DNA from: Candidatus Microgenomates bacterium
Lineage (GTDB): Bacteria > Patescibacteria > Microgenomatia > JADHYG01
Assembly (NCBI GenBank): GCA_016782545.1
Contig: JADHYG010000001.1
Span: forward strand, 19,837 to 83,836
Direction of reading: 5' to 3'
DNA length: 64,000 nucleotides
A program made the position numbers and the translations under genes. Positions 7,832 through 15,029 of this stretch are shown in pieces. The notes under the pieces were generated by a model. The model ran no database searches and was not told the origin of the DNA. It saw nothing but the letters and a program-made list of their open reading frames with translations. The number at the start of each line of letters is the position of its first letter. Position 1 is the first letter of the stretch.

Positions 7832-8350
7832 TTAGTAAAAATCTAACTGTTTTATAAGCTCTTTGATGATTCTAGCTTTTCTTTTGCCTGTCTTCATGAG
7901 CGTTCTTTGAATAATGGATTTTCTAAACTCGTTTTCTAAGATTTTCAGATTTGAGCTTTTTTTTGAAAAAATAATTTTAAAATTCTTGATCAAGATTAGT
8001 TCTTCTCTGATTTCCTTTTTAGTTTTGGTTTTTTTAATCAAAAAATTAACATAACAATTTTTATATTGTTCCAAAGTCTTGCAATTTAGGTATTTTTGCG
8101 GCCCAAAGATTTTTTTGTCTTTTTTACTTGCTAAACATAATGTAGCAGAGAAAACTTTCCCTTTTTCGTTCTTTAAAAGTAAATATAAATGGCATTTTAA
8201 ACAATTATTTTTACATTTTTGTACATCTTCGGTATCAAAAACAAATCTATATCCACGCCAATTATCAAGGCCAATGTTGATAAAGCCTTTATATTTTTTT
8301 TCAAGCTGTTTAAATTTTTTGATGGCTAAGTTTAAAATATTTTTATTCAT
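7832..8350 (-). CDS. Uncharacterised Cys-containing basic protein
   Basis: Not recognised. It is a 172-aa, Lys-rich protein with a cysteine cluster CKNNCLKC (about residues 46-53) and further Cys at LNCKTLEQYKNCYVN, which together could bind a metal. The middle part looks like beta strands (LYLLLKNEKGKVFSATLCLA) and the C-terminal 50 residues are basic and helical. It follows the radical SAM gene on the minus strand after a strong 67-nt hairpin, and its composition is very AT-rich, unlike that gene. It could be a partner of the radical SAM protein or an unrelated neighbour. Confidence 0.6.
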   Translation of the reverse strand: MNKNILNLAIKKFKQLEKKYKGFINIGLDNWRGYRFVFDTEDVQKCKNNCLKCHLYLLLKNEKGKVFSATLCLASKKDKKIFGPQKYLNCKTLEQYKNCYVNFLIKKTKTKKEIREELILIKNFKIIFSKKSSNLKILENEFRKSIIQRTLMKTGKRKARIIKELIKQLDFY

Positions 8351-8366
8351 ATGCTGAAATAGGGTG

Positions 8367-8433
8367 GGAAACAGCTCAAGGCCTTAGTAACTGATCGTGA
8401 TTGATCTTTGTTTTCAGGCCAAGAGCTGTTTCC
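8367..8433. other. Long stem-loop between radical SAM gene and Cys-rich protein
   Basis: GGAAACAGCTC (8367-8377) pairs perfectly with GAGCTGTTTCC (8423-8433), and inside it GGCCT (8380-8384) pairs with AGGCC (8416-8420). The mismatched AA/AA step between them is symmetrical. There is no T-run, so it is not an evident terminator; it may be an mRNA stabilising or processing element, or a mobile palindrome. Confidence 0.65.
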
Positions 8434-8481
8434 TTTTCCTACTTAGTGTTTTCCCATGTTGGCCCCTTTGATAGCGTTTTG

Positions 8482-9600
8482 CTACTGAGCCGCAATAATG
8501 GCTCTGGGGTTGTCAAATTCCTGTTGAATTGGACAGAGAGGGTAGCTTAGGTAAGAGCTACCAAAGCTTTCTGCCGTAGCTCGGCAGCCTCCGCGGCATT
8601 TGTCCCAGATCGGACAGCGAGCGCATGGTCCTTGCATTTGTTTTTGCTTAAGGGTGCGTCGTGCTTGTATGATTGGATGGGCGATTGCCTTGCCGATAGG
8701 ATCGCTATCTGTGTTGAAGTTGGCAAGGATTGTTTGGTTGTTGGAACAAGACTGAATTCGGCCATCGGCGCAGAAGTAGAGAGCCGTGTCGTAGAACGGG
8801 CAGCTGCCCAGCACGTGTGGCATCAGAAACTCGGGCTTTGCTAGTCTGCGTTTTGCATGGGCCTCCTCAATTTGCCTCATCAGCCAGCGGATAGTAGGAA
8901 TCTTTGGGGCAAGCTCAAAGTATTTCCAGTTTGCTGATTCGCCGTTTCCCATGAGCTCAAGGTCTGGTTTGAAACCCAAATCAAGACCAAGCTCATAGTA
9001 TTGGGGTACATAAGGCATGTTGTTGAGTTCAGGTCCCTCGCGAAGGAGGTTTTCCACGAACAATAGGCCAGATTTAGCATAGCCAACCTCCAGTGCCGTG
9101 TAGAGACCTCGGATGAGTCTCTTAGCCGTGGTTACATCTTTGCCGATCATCTTTGCCTGGAGTTCAAGCTGGGTGGAATCATTGGGATTGCCAATATTGA
9201 GTTTCATGGTAACAGGGATTTCTCTAGCCAGCAGCCACTTGGCTTTCTTGTTGGTTATGAAGACTCCATTGCTGAAGACCCATGGCTTGATGCCTCTTTG
9301 AAGGCATTCTTCGACGATCATCTGAGTGACTGGCCAGCAGACAGGTTCTAGCGGTTCACCGCCGATGATATCCAACGATTCTACCTCTACACCGCCATTA
9401 TGGATCTTGACCAGATCAAAAACCCGTACGGCAGTTTCAAGGTTGAATTGCTGGAGCGGTCCGTGGTTCCTTCCAGACTCTATCATGTAGCAGCCTGGAC
9501 AGGCACAGGTTGAACACCTATTGGTAGTTTCAAAGATCAAGGCTTCAACTTTTTGTTGCGCTGCTTCAGTTTTCCCGTCATACCTTTTAGTGATAGACAT
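8482..9600 (-). CDS. Radical SAM protein with SPASM-type C-terminal domain
   Basis: A 372-aa radical SAM enzyme. The N-terminal cluster motif is NRCSTCACPGCYM, where the usual CxxxCxxC spacing is altered (CX4CX2C if the first Cys is used). A GGEP motif follows (DIIGGEPLEPVCW). The C-terminal part has a SPASM-like cysteine set: CPFYDTALYFC, SCSNN, then CARCPIWDKCRGGC and a final CP, enough for auxiliary clusters. SPASM enzymes modify peptides, proteins or small molecules; no precursor peptide of a known class is adjacent. A strong AAAGGAGATTAAA site precedes the ATG at 9600. Base composition is visibly richer in G+C than its neighbours, a sign of transfer. It lies behind a tRNA, a His-rich leader and a TrpR-type operator. 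Confidence 0.88.
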   Translation of the reverse strand: MSITKRYDGKTEAAQQKVEALIFETTNRCSTCACPGCYMIESGRNHGPLQQFNLETAVRVFDLVKIHNGGVEVESLDIIGGEPLEPVCWPVTQMIVEECLQRGIKPWVFSNGVFITNKKAKWLLAREIPVTMKLNIGNPNDSTQLELQAKMIGKDVTTAKRLIRGLYTALEVGYAKSGLLFVENLLREGPELNNMPYVPQYYELGLDLGFKPDLELMGNGESANWKYFELAPKIPTIRWLMRQIEEAHAKRRLAKPEFLMPHVLGSCPFYDTALYFCADGRIQSCSNNQTILANFNTDSDPIGKAIAHPIIQARRTLKQKQMQGPCARCPIWDKCRGGCRATAESFGSSYLSYPLCPIQQEFDNPRAIIAAQ

Positions 9601-9704
9601 TTTAATCTCCTTTTTTTAGTTTTGGGAATTTGGGAAAGCACTAAGTTTTCAAAGAGCAAAGCAAAGAAATTCGTCTCGCTTTTAAGAAGAGAATCTTTAC
9701 TTTG

Positions 9705-9777
9705 GGTGACTGAGGGGATTTGAACCCCTGATCTGTCCGATTTAATCGGACTGTTTTTACCACTAAACTACAACCAC
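9705..9777 (-). tRNA. Class I tRNA with apparent UAA anticodon
   Basis: The minus strand folds as a full cloverleaf of 73 nt: acceptor GTGGTTG/CAGTCAC with two G-U pairs, D-arm GTTT/AAAC with GG in the loop, anticodon stem GTCCG/CGGAC with loop ATTAAAT, variable loop AGATC, T-arm AGGGG/CCCCT with loop TTCAAAT. Position 34-36 reads UAA, which would decode Leu UUA, but bacterial tRNA-Leu has a long variable arm and this one does not; the D-arm looks like tRNA-Gly or Glu. A G at -1 faces C73 as in tRNA-His. CCA is not encoded. It may be a diverged or specialised tRNA. Confidence 0.75.
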
Positions 9778-9791
9778 CTTTTTTTCCCACT

Positions 9792-9866
9792 AAAAAAACC
9801 TAACCTTGGTTTAGCTCACAAAATCGGAAAGAGTAGGGGAGTTATGGGCTAAACTCTAGTTAGGTT
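9792..9866 (-). terminator. Attenuator-like terminator upstream of tRNA and radical SAM gene
   Basis: On the minus strand AACCTAAC (9866-9859) pairs with GTTAGGTT (9804-9797), with an inner stem GTTTAGCCC against GAGCTAAAC, and a T-run follows (9796-9792). The 5' arm starts within the leader peptide stop codon, eleven bases after the His codons, so a stalled ribosome would cover it. A competing small hairpin, GAGTT against AACTC, lies inside. Confidence 0.7.
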
Positions 9867-9970
9867 TATGAATTATGATGATGATTTAAGACACGAGAAA
9901 AAGAACCGTCTTTTGCGGTTGTGTTTTTTGAAGTTATTGGTGATAGAGAAGTGGCTTTTATATATACCAT
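9866..9970 (-). CDS. Second short leader frame ending in His-His-His
   Basis: A 34-codon open frame, ATG at 9970 to TAA at 9866, whose last residues are LNHHHNS. It starts about 12 bases after the predicted transcription start, without a Shine-Dalgarno motif. Position just before a terminator hairpin resembles an attenuator leader. It could alternatively be a precursor peptide for the downstream SPASM enzyme, or a chance frame. Confidence 0.5.
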   Translation of the reverse strand: MVYIKATSLSPITSKNTTAKDGSFSRVLNHHHNS

Positions 9971-9987
9971 GTTAATATGTTAACATG
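9968..9987. promoter_or_regulatory. TrpR-like operator, copy 1
   Basis: CATGTTAATATGTTAACATG is a perfect 8-bp inverted repeat around a TATG centre, just downstream of the -10 of the minus-strand promoter. The inner 16 bases recur exactly at 10390-10405 in front of the TrpR-like gene. Confidence 0.78.
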
Positions 9988-9989
9988 AT

Positions 9990-10018
9990 AATATAACATA
10001 GGAAAAAGAATTTGTCAA
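9990..10018 (-). promoter_or_regulatory. Promoter of leader-tRNA-radical SAM unit
   Basis: On the minus strand TTGACA (10018-10013) and TATATT (9995-9990) are 17 bp apart. The operator begins within three bases of the -10, a placement suited to repression. Confidence 0.82.
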
Positions 10019-10093
10019 GAGACAAATTAAATTGTTAATTGCTGATTGTTAATTGTTAGGAAAAGAAAGGAAAAAAGAAATACAACTGGAACA

Positions 10094-10387
10094 TTATTTT
10101 TTAAGTCGTTTTAGAATGAGTTTGTAGCCGTTACGGCCGCGGAAAAGCCAGTGGGCGACACGGGAAACAGTTGTGGTGGACATTTTTAGTTTTTCGGCCA
10201 CTTTGAGATAAGATGAGCCTTGATTTAAAAGTTTGGCGGCTTGAAAGCGATTGCTGAATTCTTTGATTTCTGCAATGGTTAAAAGATCGCGGAAAAATTT
10301 TATAGCTTCTTCTTTATTTTTTAATTTCAAGATTGCTTCAAAAAGCTCTTTGGTTTTTTTATCAGGATAAGTTTCTTTTTTTGTCAT
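10094..10387 (-). CDS. TrpR/YerC-YecD family transcriptional repressor
   Basis: A 97-aa all-helical DNA-binding protein of the Trp repressor superfamily (YerC/YecD branch). Residues 25-60 (EEAIKFFRDLLTIAEIKEFSNRF) match the family core and the helix-turn-helix is GSSYLKVAEKLKMSTTTVSRVAHWL. TrpR binds tryptophan, but YerC-type ligands are not known with certainty. Its ATG is two bases from a TGTTAA-N4-TTAACA operator that overlaps its own promoter, and an extended copy sits at the promoter of the leader-tRNA-radical SAM unit 120 bp downstream. Autoregulation and control of that unit are therefore likely, though inferred from sequence only. Confidence 0.9.
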   Translation of the reverse strand: MTKKETYPDKKTKELFEAILKLKNKEEAIKFFRDLLTIAEIKEFSNRFQAAKLLNQGSSYLKVAEKLKMSTTTVSRVAHWLFRGRNGYKLILKRLKK

Positions 10388-10389
10388 TT

Positions 10390-10436
10390 TGTTAATATGT
10401 TAACACGATAAGGGTGGGGCCGTCAATCTAAGAAAA
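10390..10436 (-). promoter_or_regulatory. Autoregulated promoter of the TrpR-like gene
   Basis: On the minus strand TTGACG (10436-10431) is followed 17-18 bp later by a TTAACAT -10 region. The operator TGTTAATATGTTAACA (10390-10405) covers that -10 and ends two bases before the start codon, so the mRNA would be almost leaderless and repression by occlusion is plausible. Confidence 0.72.
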
Positions 10437-10452
10437 GATGTGGAAAAATTCG

Positions 10453-11232
10453 TTAATCCGTTTCGACAGGAGTTTCTTCTTTTTCAACCACGCCAAGAGC
10501 TTTGCCGGGAATGACTAAAATGCGGAGAGCAGTGAGGCGGGAATCTTCTTTTGCGTTTTCAGTACCGACAACATGAATGTGGTCGTCAACTTTTATTTTT
10601 GAAAGTCCGCCTTTAGTGAGGTCTTCACCTTTTTCAAAAATATTGCATTGGGTTGTTTTTTCATAGTCAACTAAAAAGCCACCATCTTTTTTAGTAGCAA
10701 CGGTAATGACGCCTGTTCCAACATCAACCTCAGTGACTTTGCCATTAATAATGACTGGTTTTTGTTTGGCAATAATAATTTTTGGCGTTAATTCTCCTTC
10801 TTTTTCAGCAAATCCCATTGCAGAAATGGATTGATTTTCTTCCAGATCTTCGAGCTCAATTTCTTTTCTTTTTCCTAGGCCAATACTAAAAATTTTGGTT
10901 TCTTCACCAACTTTAATGATAATTTCTCCCTTTTTAGTTTCAAGAATGATCGTTGAGGCGGCAATTTCTTTAATTTGGCCAAAATGAGCGCGGCGGTTCT
11001 TTTTTCTTTGATTGGCCACAGTTTCAGCCACTCTTTCTTTAAGTTGTTGAATTTTGTCTAGTTGATCTTTTTTAGGAGAAGGGGTAGCGGCAGTCTCTGC
11101 GGCGGAAGTGGATTCTTCTTCTTGGGCAAAGGAGATTGGCAACATAGCAACATAGCAACATAGCAATGTAGCGATAAAACAAATCAATTTAACAATGTAA
11201 CAATTTAACAATGTAATAATTCTTTTTTTCAT
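10453..11232 (-). CDS. Secreted protein with DUF5666-like beta domains
   Basis: A 259-aa exported protein. Residues 1-36 form a signal peptide or anchor (hydrophobic CFIATLLCCYVAMLPISFAQ). A charged helical linker (residues 50-80) is followed by two or three small beta modules (HFGQIKEIAASTIILET, INGKVTEVDVGTGVITVAT) of the kind annotated DUF5666. Part of the signal peptide is written by an 8-bp tandem repeat, CATAGCAA, at 11140-11168. Its ATG overlaps the stop of the upstream gene by four bases (ATGA), so the two surface proteins are translationally coupled. Function is unknown. Confidence 0.72.
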   Translation of the reverse strand: MKKRIITLLNCYIVKLICFIATLLCCYVAMLPISFAQEEESTSAAETAATPSPKKDQLDKIQQLKERVAETVANQRKKNRRAHFGQIKEIAASTIILETKKGEIIIKVGEETKIFSIGLGKRKEIELEDLEENQSISAMGFAEKEGELTPKIIIAKQKPVIINGKVTEVDVGTGVITVATKKDGGFLVDYEKTTQCNIFEKGEDLTKGGLSKIKVDDHIHVVGTENAKEDSRLTALRILVIPGKALGVVEKEETPVETD

Positions 11233-11675
11233 ATTTCTTCCTCGCTGTAATAAACAGTCACTGATTTTGTTTCTTCTTGGTTATCATCAGTGTAGACAGT
11301 AATGGTGATTTCATTGTCACCCTCTTCAAGTGAGATTTCTGTTTCAAAATTGCCTTTATCATCAGCCTCGATTGCTTTTTCGTCAACAGGAGAAATAACC
11401 ACCAGCAAAGCATTGGCTCTGGTTTTGCCGGAAACAGTAATTTTGTCCTCAGAAAAAATAGATTCACTTTGAGGGTTTTCAAGAGTTAAAGAAGATTCAG
11501 CTGAAAGAATAGGCATTAATTCTTCTTCGTTAGTTGTTTCTGTTTTTTCTGTTTCTGTTTGAGAAGAAGGGTTTTTTGATAAGAATTTAGGCAGAAAAAG
11601 AGTTAGAAAAGCAGTTAAGCCGCCAATAACAACGCCAACAATAATTGCTAAAACAATGTCTTTTTCTATTTTCAT
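11229..11675 (-). CDS. Membrane-anchored protein with bacterial Ig-like domain
   Basis: A 148-aa protein with one N-terminal membrane helix (DIVLAIIVGVVIGGLTAFLTLFL), a Ser/Thr/Glu-rich linker and a C-terminal Ig-like beta sandwich of the type found in surface proteins (FSEDKITVSGKTRANALLVV, EGDNEITITVY). A TTG 15 codons upstream is possible, but the ATG at 11675 places the basic residues properly before the helix. It is coupled to the next gene by a four-base overlap. It probably displays or stabilises a surface structure; specific role unknown. Confidence 0.72.
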   Translation of the reverse strand: MKIEKDIVLAIIVGVVIGGLTAFLTLFLPKFLSKNPSSQTETEKTETTNEEELMPILSAESSLTLENPQSESIFSEDKITVSGKTRANALLVVISPVDEKAIEADDKGNFETEISLEEGDNEITITVYTDDNQEETKSVTVYYSEEEI

Positions 11676-11815
11676 AGCTATTATGGTGCTTAGGATAGCC
11701 GATTTTTTGATTCTTGTCAAGAAAGGGGAAAAATGGTAAATTAGGAAGAAGTAATTAGTAATTAAGGGAAAAGAAGAAATACAGTAGAAATTCGTTGAAA
11801 TTCAATAGAAATACG

Positions 11816-12349
11816 ATGGAAATAACAAAGCTGGGGAAAAATTGTTTTAGGATTAAGGGTAAAAAGGCGATTATTTTAATTGAGCCTTCTTCAGAAATTA
11901 AAAATCTGACGGCTCATATTGTTATTACCTCTTCAACGACAGAAACTCAAGTTAAGGGCGAACCGGTAATAATTTTTGGGCCGGGCGAATATGAAATAAG
12001 AGGGATAACAATTTTAGGATTCAGAGAAAAATTCGGAAAATTCTATAAAATAGATGGAGATGGTTTTTCAGTTTTGTATGTCAGTGATTTGCAAGAAAAC
12101 ATACCAGAAGAAAAGCTGGAGATTTTCAATCATGTTGACATTTTACTTTTACCTGTGGGCAAGCCGAAAATTGCTTCGGCTTTAGTTTCCGAACTTGAGC
12201 CAACCATGATTATACTTACAGATGAAGAGAAAGTTGAGGAATTTTTAAAAGAAGTTGGAACAGAGAAAGTAGAGAAGCTAGACAAGCTTGTTTTTACTAA
12301 AGAAGAATTACCGGAAGAGAGAAAAATAGTATTGCTAAAAAGTGGCTAG
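11816..12349 (+). CDS. Metallo-beta-lactamase-fold protein lacking metal ligands
   Basis: About 177 aa, with the shape of short MBL-fold proteins common in CPR genomes (GKNCFRIKGKKAIILIEP at the start and FGPGEYEIRGI in the middle). The region that normally carries HxHxDH reads AHIVITSSTTETQVKG, so the zinc ligands are missing and hydrolase activity is not expected. The ATG at 11816 is chosen over a TTG at 11795, which lies within a degenerate repeat also found at 17970-18012. It precedes dnaB, separated by a heptamer repeat array. Confidence 0.68.
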   Translation: MEITKLGKNCFRIKGKKAIILIEPSSEIKNLTAHIVITSSTTETQVKGEPVIIFGPGEYEIRGITILGFREKFGKFYKIDGDGFSVLYVSDLQENIPEEKLEIFNHVDILLLPVGKPKIASALVSELEPTMIILTDEEKVEEFLKEVGTEKVEKLDKLVFTKEELPEERKIVLLKSG

Positions 12350-12353
12350 TGGC

Positions 12354-12420
12354 TAGTGGTTAGGTTCTAGTTAACTAGAACCTAGAACCTAGAACCTAGA
12401 ACCTAGAACCTAGAACCTAT
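12354..12420. repeat. Heptanucleotide tandem array before dnaB
   Basis: A palindrome AGGTTCTAGTTAACTAGAAC runs into about six copies of the heptamer AACCTAG ending two bases before the dnaB start codon. Such 7-bp arrays recur across the window, also inside genes. Copy number could change by slippage and alter the dnaB 5' region. Confidence 0.85.
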
Positions 12421-12421
12421 C

Positions 12422-13753
12422 ATGCCAAGTATTAATAAACTTCCACCCCATAATAAACAAGCGGAGCAGTCGGTTTTAGGAGCAATTTTCATTGATTCTG
12501 AAGGAATTGCTTTAGTGGCTGAGTTTCTTCGGCCAGAGCATTTTTATGACCCTTCTTTGGGAATGATTTTTGAAGCTTGCATTTCTCTTTATGAAAATCA
12601 TAAACCAGTTGATTTGGTGACTGTTTCTTCAGAGCTTAAAAAAAAGCGAACGCTTACAAAAATCGGCGGTAATTCTTTTTTATCAGAACTCTTAGGTATT
12701 GTTCCTACAGCCGCCAATATTGAACATTACGGCAAACTTATTCTTGAAGAATATACTAAGCGTCGAATTATTTCTGCTTCATCAAAAATTGTGGAAAGAG
12801 CTTTTTCTGATGGAGATGTTAATGAGATTCTTGATAAAGCTGAAGCAGAAATTTTTTCTATTTCTCAATCTCATTTGCGCCGTGATTTTATTCCTATTCG
12901 AGATGCTTTAGCGCAAAGTTTTGATCGTCTTGATGATCTTCATAAACATGCTGGAGGATTAAGGGGTTTATCGACTGGATTTGAAGATTTAGATTCAAGA
13001 CTAGCGGGCATGCAAGATTCAAATCTTTTAGTTTTAGCCGCCAGACCAGGAATGGGTAAAACTGCTTTTGTTTTAAATATAGCCCAGCATTTAACGGTTA
13101 ATAAAAAAACTCCAGTGGGATTTTTTTCTTTAGAAATGAGCAAAGAAGAATTGGTTGATAGAATGTTGGTGGCTCAGGCTGATGTTGATGCCTGGAAACT
13201 TAAAACAGGAAGGCTGACAGAAAAGGATTTTACCAAGCTTTCTGAAGCCATGGGAGAGCTGGCTGAAGCACCTCTTTATATAGATGATACGCCTGGGCTG
13301 AGTGTTCTAGAAATGAGAACTAAGGCAAGACGGCTTAAAATTGAACAAAAGATTGGCCTTTTTATTTTAGATTATCTTCAGCTGGCTGATGCTGGAAGAA
13401 GATATGACAACCGAGTGACAGAGGTTTCTTTAATTTCTCAGTCATTAAAAAATTTAGCTCGAGAGCTAAAGGTGCCGGTTTTGGCGGTTTCTCAGCTTTC
13501 AAGAGCGGTTGAGTCTAGAGGAACCAAAAAACCTCAACTAGCAGATTTACGGGAATCAGGGGCCATTGAGCAGGATGCTGATGTGGTGATGTTTTTATAT
13601 CGGGAAAAAGAATCAGAGAGTTGGGGAACAGACATGATGACCAAGCTTTTGATTGCCAAGCATAGAAATGGACCTTTGGGAGAAATTGACCTTATTTTTA
13701 AAGGCAATCGAATTAAGTTTTATGGGGTGGAGAAGAGGAGGGAAGAAGAATAA
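12422..13753 (+). CDS. dnaB: Replicative DNA helicase DnaB
   Basis: Hexameric helicase that unwinds DNA at the replication fork. The N-terminal primase-interacting domain starts with LPPHNKQAEQSVLGAIFID; the RecA-like domain has Walker A ARPGMGKTAF (about residue 208), the SLEMSKEEL motif, Walker B LFILDYLQLA and the Arg-finger region KHRNGPLGEIDL. Its 443 aa are normal for the family and there is no intein. The start ATG has a heptamer array immediately upstream instead of a Shine-Dalgarno motif. Confidence 0.97.
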   Translation: MPSINKLPPHNKQAEQSVLGAIFIDSEGIALVAEFLRPEHFYDPSLGMIFEACISLYENHKPVDLVTVSSELKKKRTLTKIGGNSFLSELLGIVPTAANIEHYGKLILEEYTKRRIISASSKIVERAFSDGDVNEILDKAEAEIFSISQSHLRRDFIPIRDALAQSFDRLDDLHKHAGGLRGLSTGFEDLDSRLAGMQDSNLLVLAARPGMGKTAFVLNIAQHLTVNKKTPVGFFSLEMSKEELVDRMLVAQADVDAWKLKTGRLTEKDFTKLSEAMGELAEAPLYIDDTPGLSVLEMRTKARRLKIEQKIGLFILDYLQLADAGRRYDNRVTEVSLISQSLKNLARELKVPVLAVSQLSRAVESRGTKKPQLADLRESGAIEQDADVVMFLYREKESESWGTDMMTKLLIAKHRNGPLGEIDLIFKGNRIKFYGVEKRREEE

Positions 13754-13830
13754 TTGTCAAATTGCTAATTGTTGATTGTTTAAAGAAAAAAGCAAAAAGA
13801 AAAAATTGGCGAACGCGAGGCTCGCTTTTT

Positions 13831-13859
13831 TTGTAAAAAAGAGATTGATAGGATATAAT
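13831..13859 (+). promoter_or_regulatory. Promoter of tRNA-Leu
   Basis: TTGTAA (13831-13836) and a consensus TATAAT (13854-13859) are 17 bp apart and the tRNA begins 14 bases later. A weak hairpin with T-run (GCGAGGCTCGC, 13815-13832) just upstream may end dnaB transcription. Confidence 0.75.
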
Positions 13860-13872
13860 AGTATTACTCTTA

Positions 13873-13957
13873 GCCGCGGTGGCGGAATGGCAGACGCGTA
13901 GGTCTCAAAAACCTATGGTTCGAAAGGATCATGAGGGTTCAACTCCCTCCCGCGGCA
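13873..13957 (+). tRNA. tRNA-Leu (CAA)
   Basis: An 85-nt class II tRNA with acceptor GCCGCGG/CCGCGGC, anticodon stem TAGGT/ACCTA with loop CTCAAAA (anticodon CAA, codon UUG), a long variable arm and T-arm GAGGGTTCAACTCCCTC. CCA is not encoded (ACCC follows). Confidence 0.93.
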
Positions 13958-14030
13958 CCCTTCGGTCGATATTTCGACCTCAGGGTAAACCCTTCGAAGA
14001 CTCAGGATAAACCCGAAGGATCAAGTAAAC
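13958..14030. repeat. Palindromic repeat after tRNA-Leu
   Basis: CCCTTCGGTCGATATTTCGAC is followed by CTCAGGGTAAACCCTTCGAAG and then a second CTCAGGATAAACCCGAAGG half. The CCTTCG / CGAAGG halves form nested hairpins. The related words CCTTCGACAAGCTCAGGAT occur near 57214. No gene was seen. Confidence 0.6.
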
Positions 14031-14049
14031 TTGTTAAAAGGAGAAAAAT

Positions 14050-15009
14050 ATGACCATACAAGAAATTTATCAGCTGGCGATTGAGATGGGGATTAAAGCC
14101 GATCCCAGGGGAAAGGATGGGGTGAAAAAAGCATTAGAGCGGGTTAAAAAGGAGTATGATGAGCTTAAAGATAAGGAAAAAGAAGATTTTGACCGCGAAA
14201 GCCTTAAAAATCCTTATTCTGATTCTCGGATTCTTTTTGGCGATTCTTCAACTGTGGTGGATAAGGTTTTAATGGGAATTGATATTGGCACCGGAGAAAT
14301 AGTTTTGGCGGATCGATTAAATGAAAAAGGGGAAGGGATTGACTTAGTCATTGCCCATCATCCTCAGGGCCAGGCCTTAGCGGCCCTAGATGAGGTGATG
14401 GATCTTCAGGTGGAGATGATGGCTGTTTATGGCGTGCCGATTAATGTTGCTGAGGGAATAATGAAAGAAAGAATTGGCGAGGTTTATCGGAAAATTTCTT
14501 CCATTAATCATTTTCGAGCTATTGACAGCGCTCGACTTTTAAATTTGCCTTTGATGTGTCTTCATACGGCTTTGGATAATTTAGGCTGGCGGTTTTTAAC
14601 AGATTGTTTTAAGAATAAAACTCCAGACCGATTGGGCGATGTTCTTGAGATTTTAAAAAGTATTCCTGAATTTGAAAAGGCATCCAAAACAAAAACCGGA
14701 CCAGTGCTTTTTGTGGGTGATAAAAAATCAAGAGCAGGTAAAGTAGAAATAGCTGCTTTTACGGGCGGTACTGAAGGAGCAAAGGCGATTTATGAAAAAA
14801 TGGCTTATGCCGGCATCGGCACAGTGATTGGTATGCATGCTTCAGAAGAGCATCGTCAAAAAGCTAAAAAGCATCATTTGAACTTAGTGATTACTGGCCA
14901 CATGGCCAGTGATTCTTTGGGAATAAATTTATTTTTAGATGAATTAGAAAAAAAAGGCGTAACAGTTTTGCCGTGTTCGGGAGTGATTAGAGTAAGTCGT
15001 CGGAGATAA
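14050..15009 (+). CDS. Nif3-like dinuclear metal centre protein
   Basis: A 319-aa member of the NIF3/YbgI family (often named GTP cyclohydrolase I type 2-like), which forms toroids with a two-metal site. Ligand motifs visible are AHHPQGQ (about residue 103), CLHTALDN and, at the C-terminus, GMHASEEH with VITGHMASDSLG. The first 55 residues are a helical extension not typical of short YbgI. A Shine-Dalgarno AAAAGGAGAAAAAT precedes the ATG. The true substrate of the family is unsettled. Confidence 0.87.
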   Translation: MTIQEIYQLAIEMGIKADPRGKDGVKKALERVKKEYDELKDKEKEDFDRESLKNPYSDSRILFGDSSTVVDKVLMGIDIGTGEIVLADRLNEKGEGIDLVIAHHPQGQALAALDEVMDLQVEMMAVYGVPINVAEGIMKERIGEVYRKISSINHFRAIDSARLLNLPLMCLHTALDNLGWRFLTDCFKNKTPDRLGDVLEILKSIPEFEKASKTKTGPVLFVGDKKSRAGKVEIAAFTGGTEGAKAIYEKMAYAGIGTVIGMHASEEHRQKAKKHHLNLVITGHMASDSLGINLFLDELEKKGVTVLPCSGVIRVSRRR

Positions 15010-15029
15010 GCAAGTATTGATTTGCGGCT

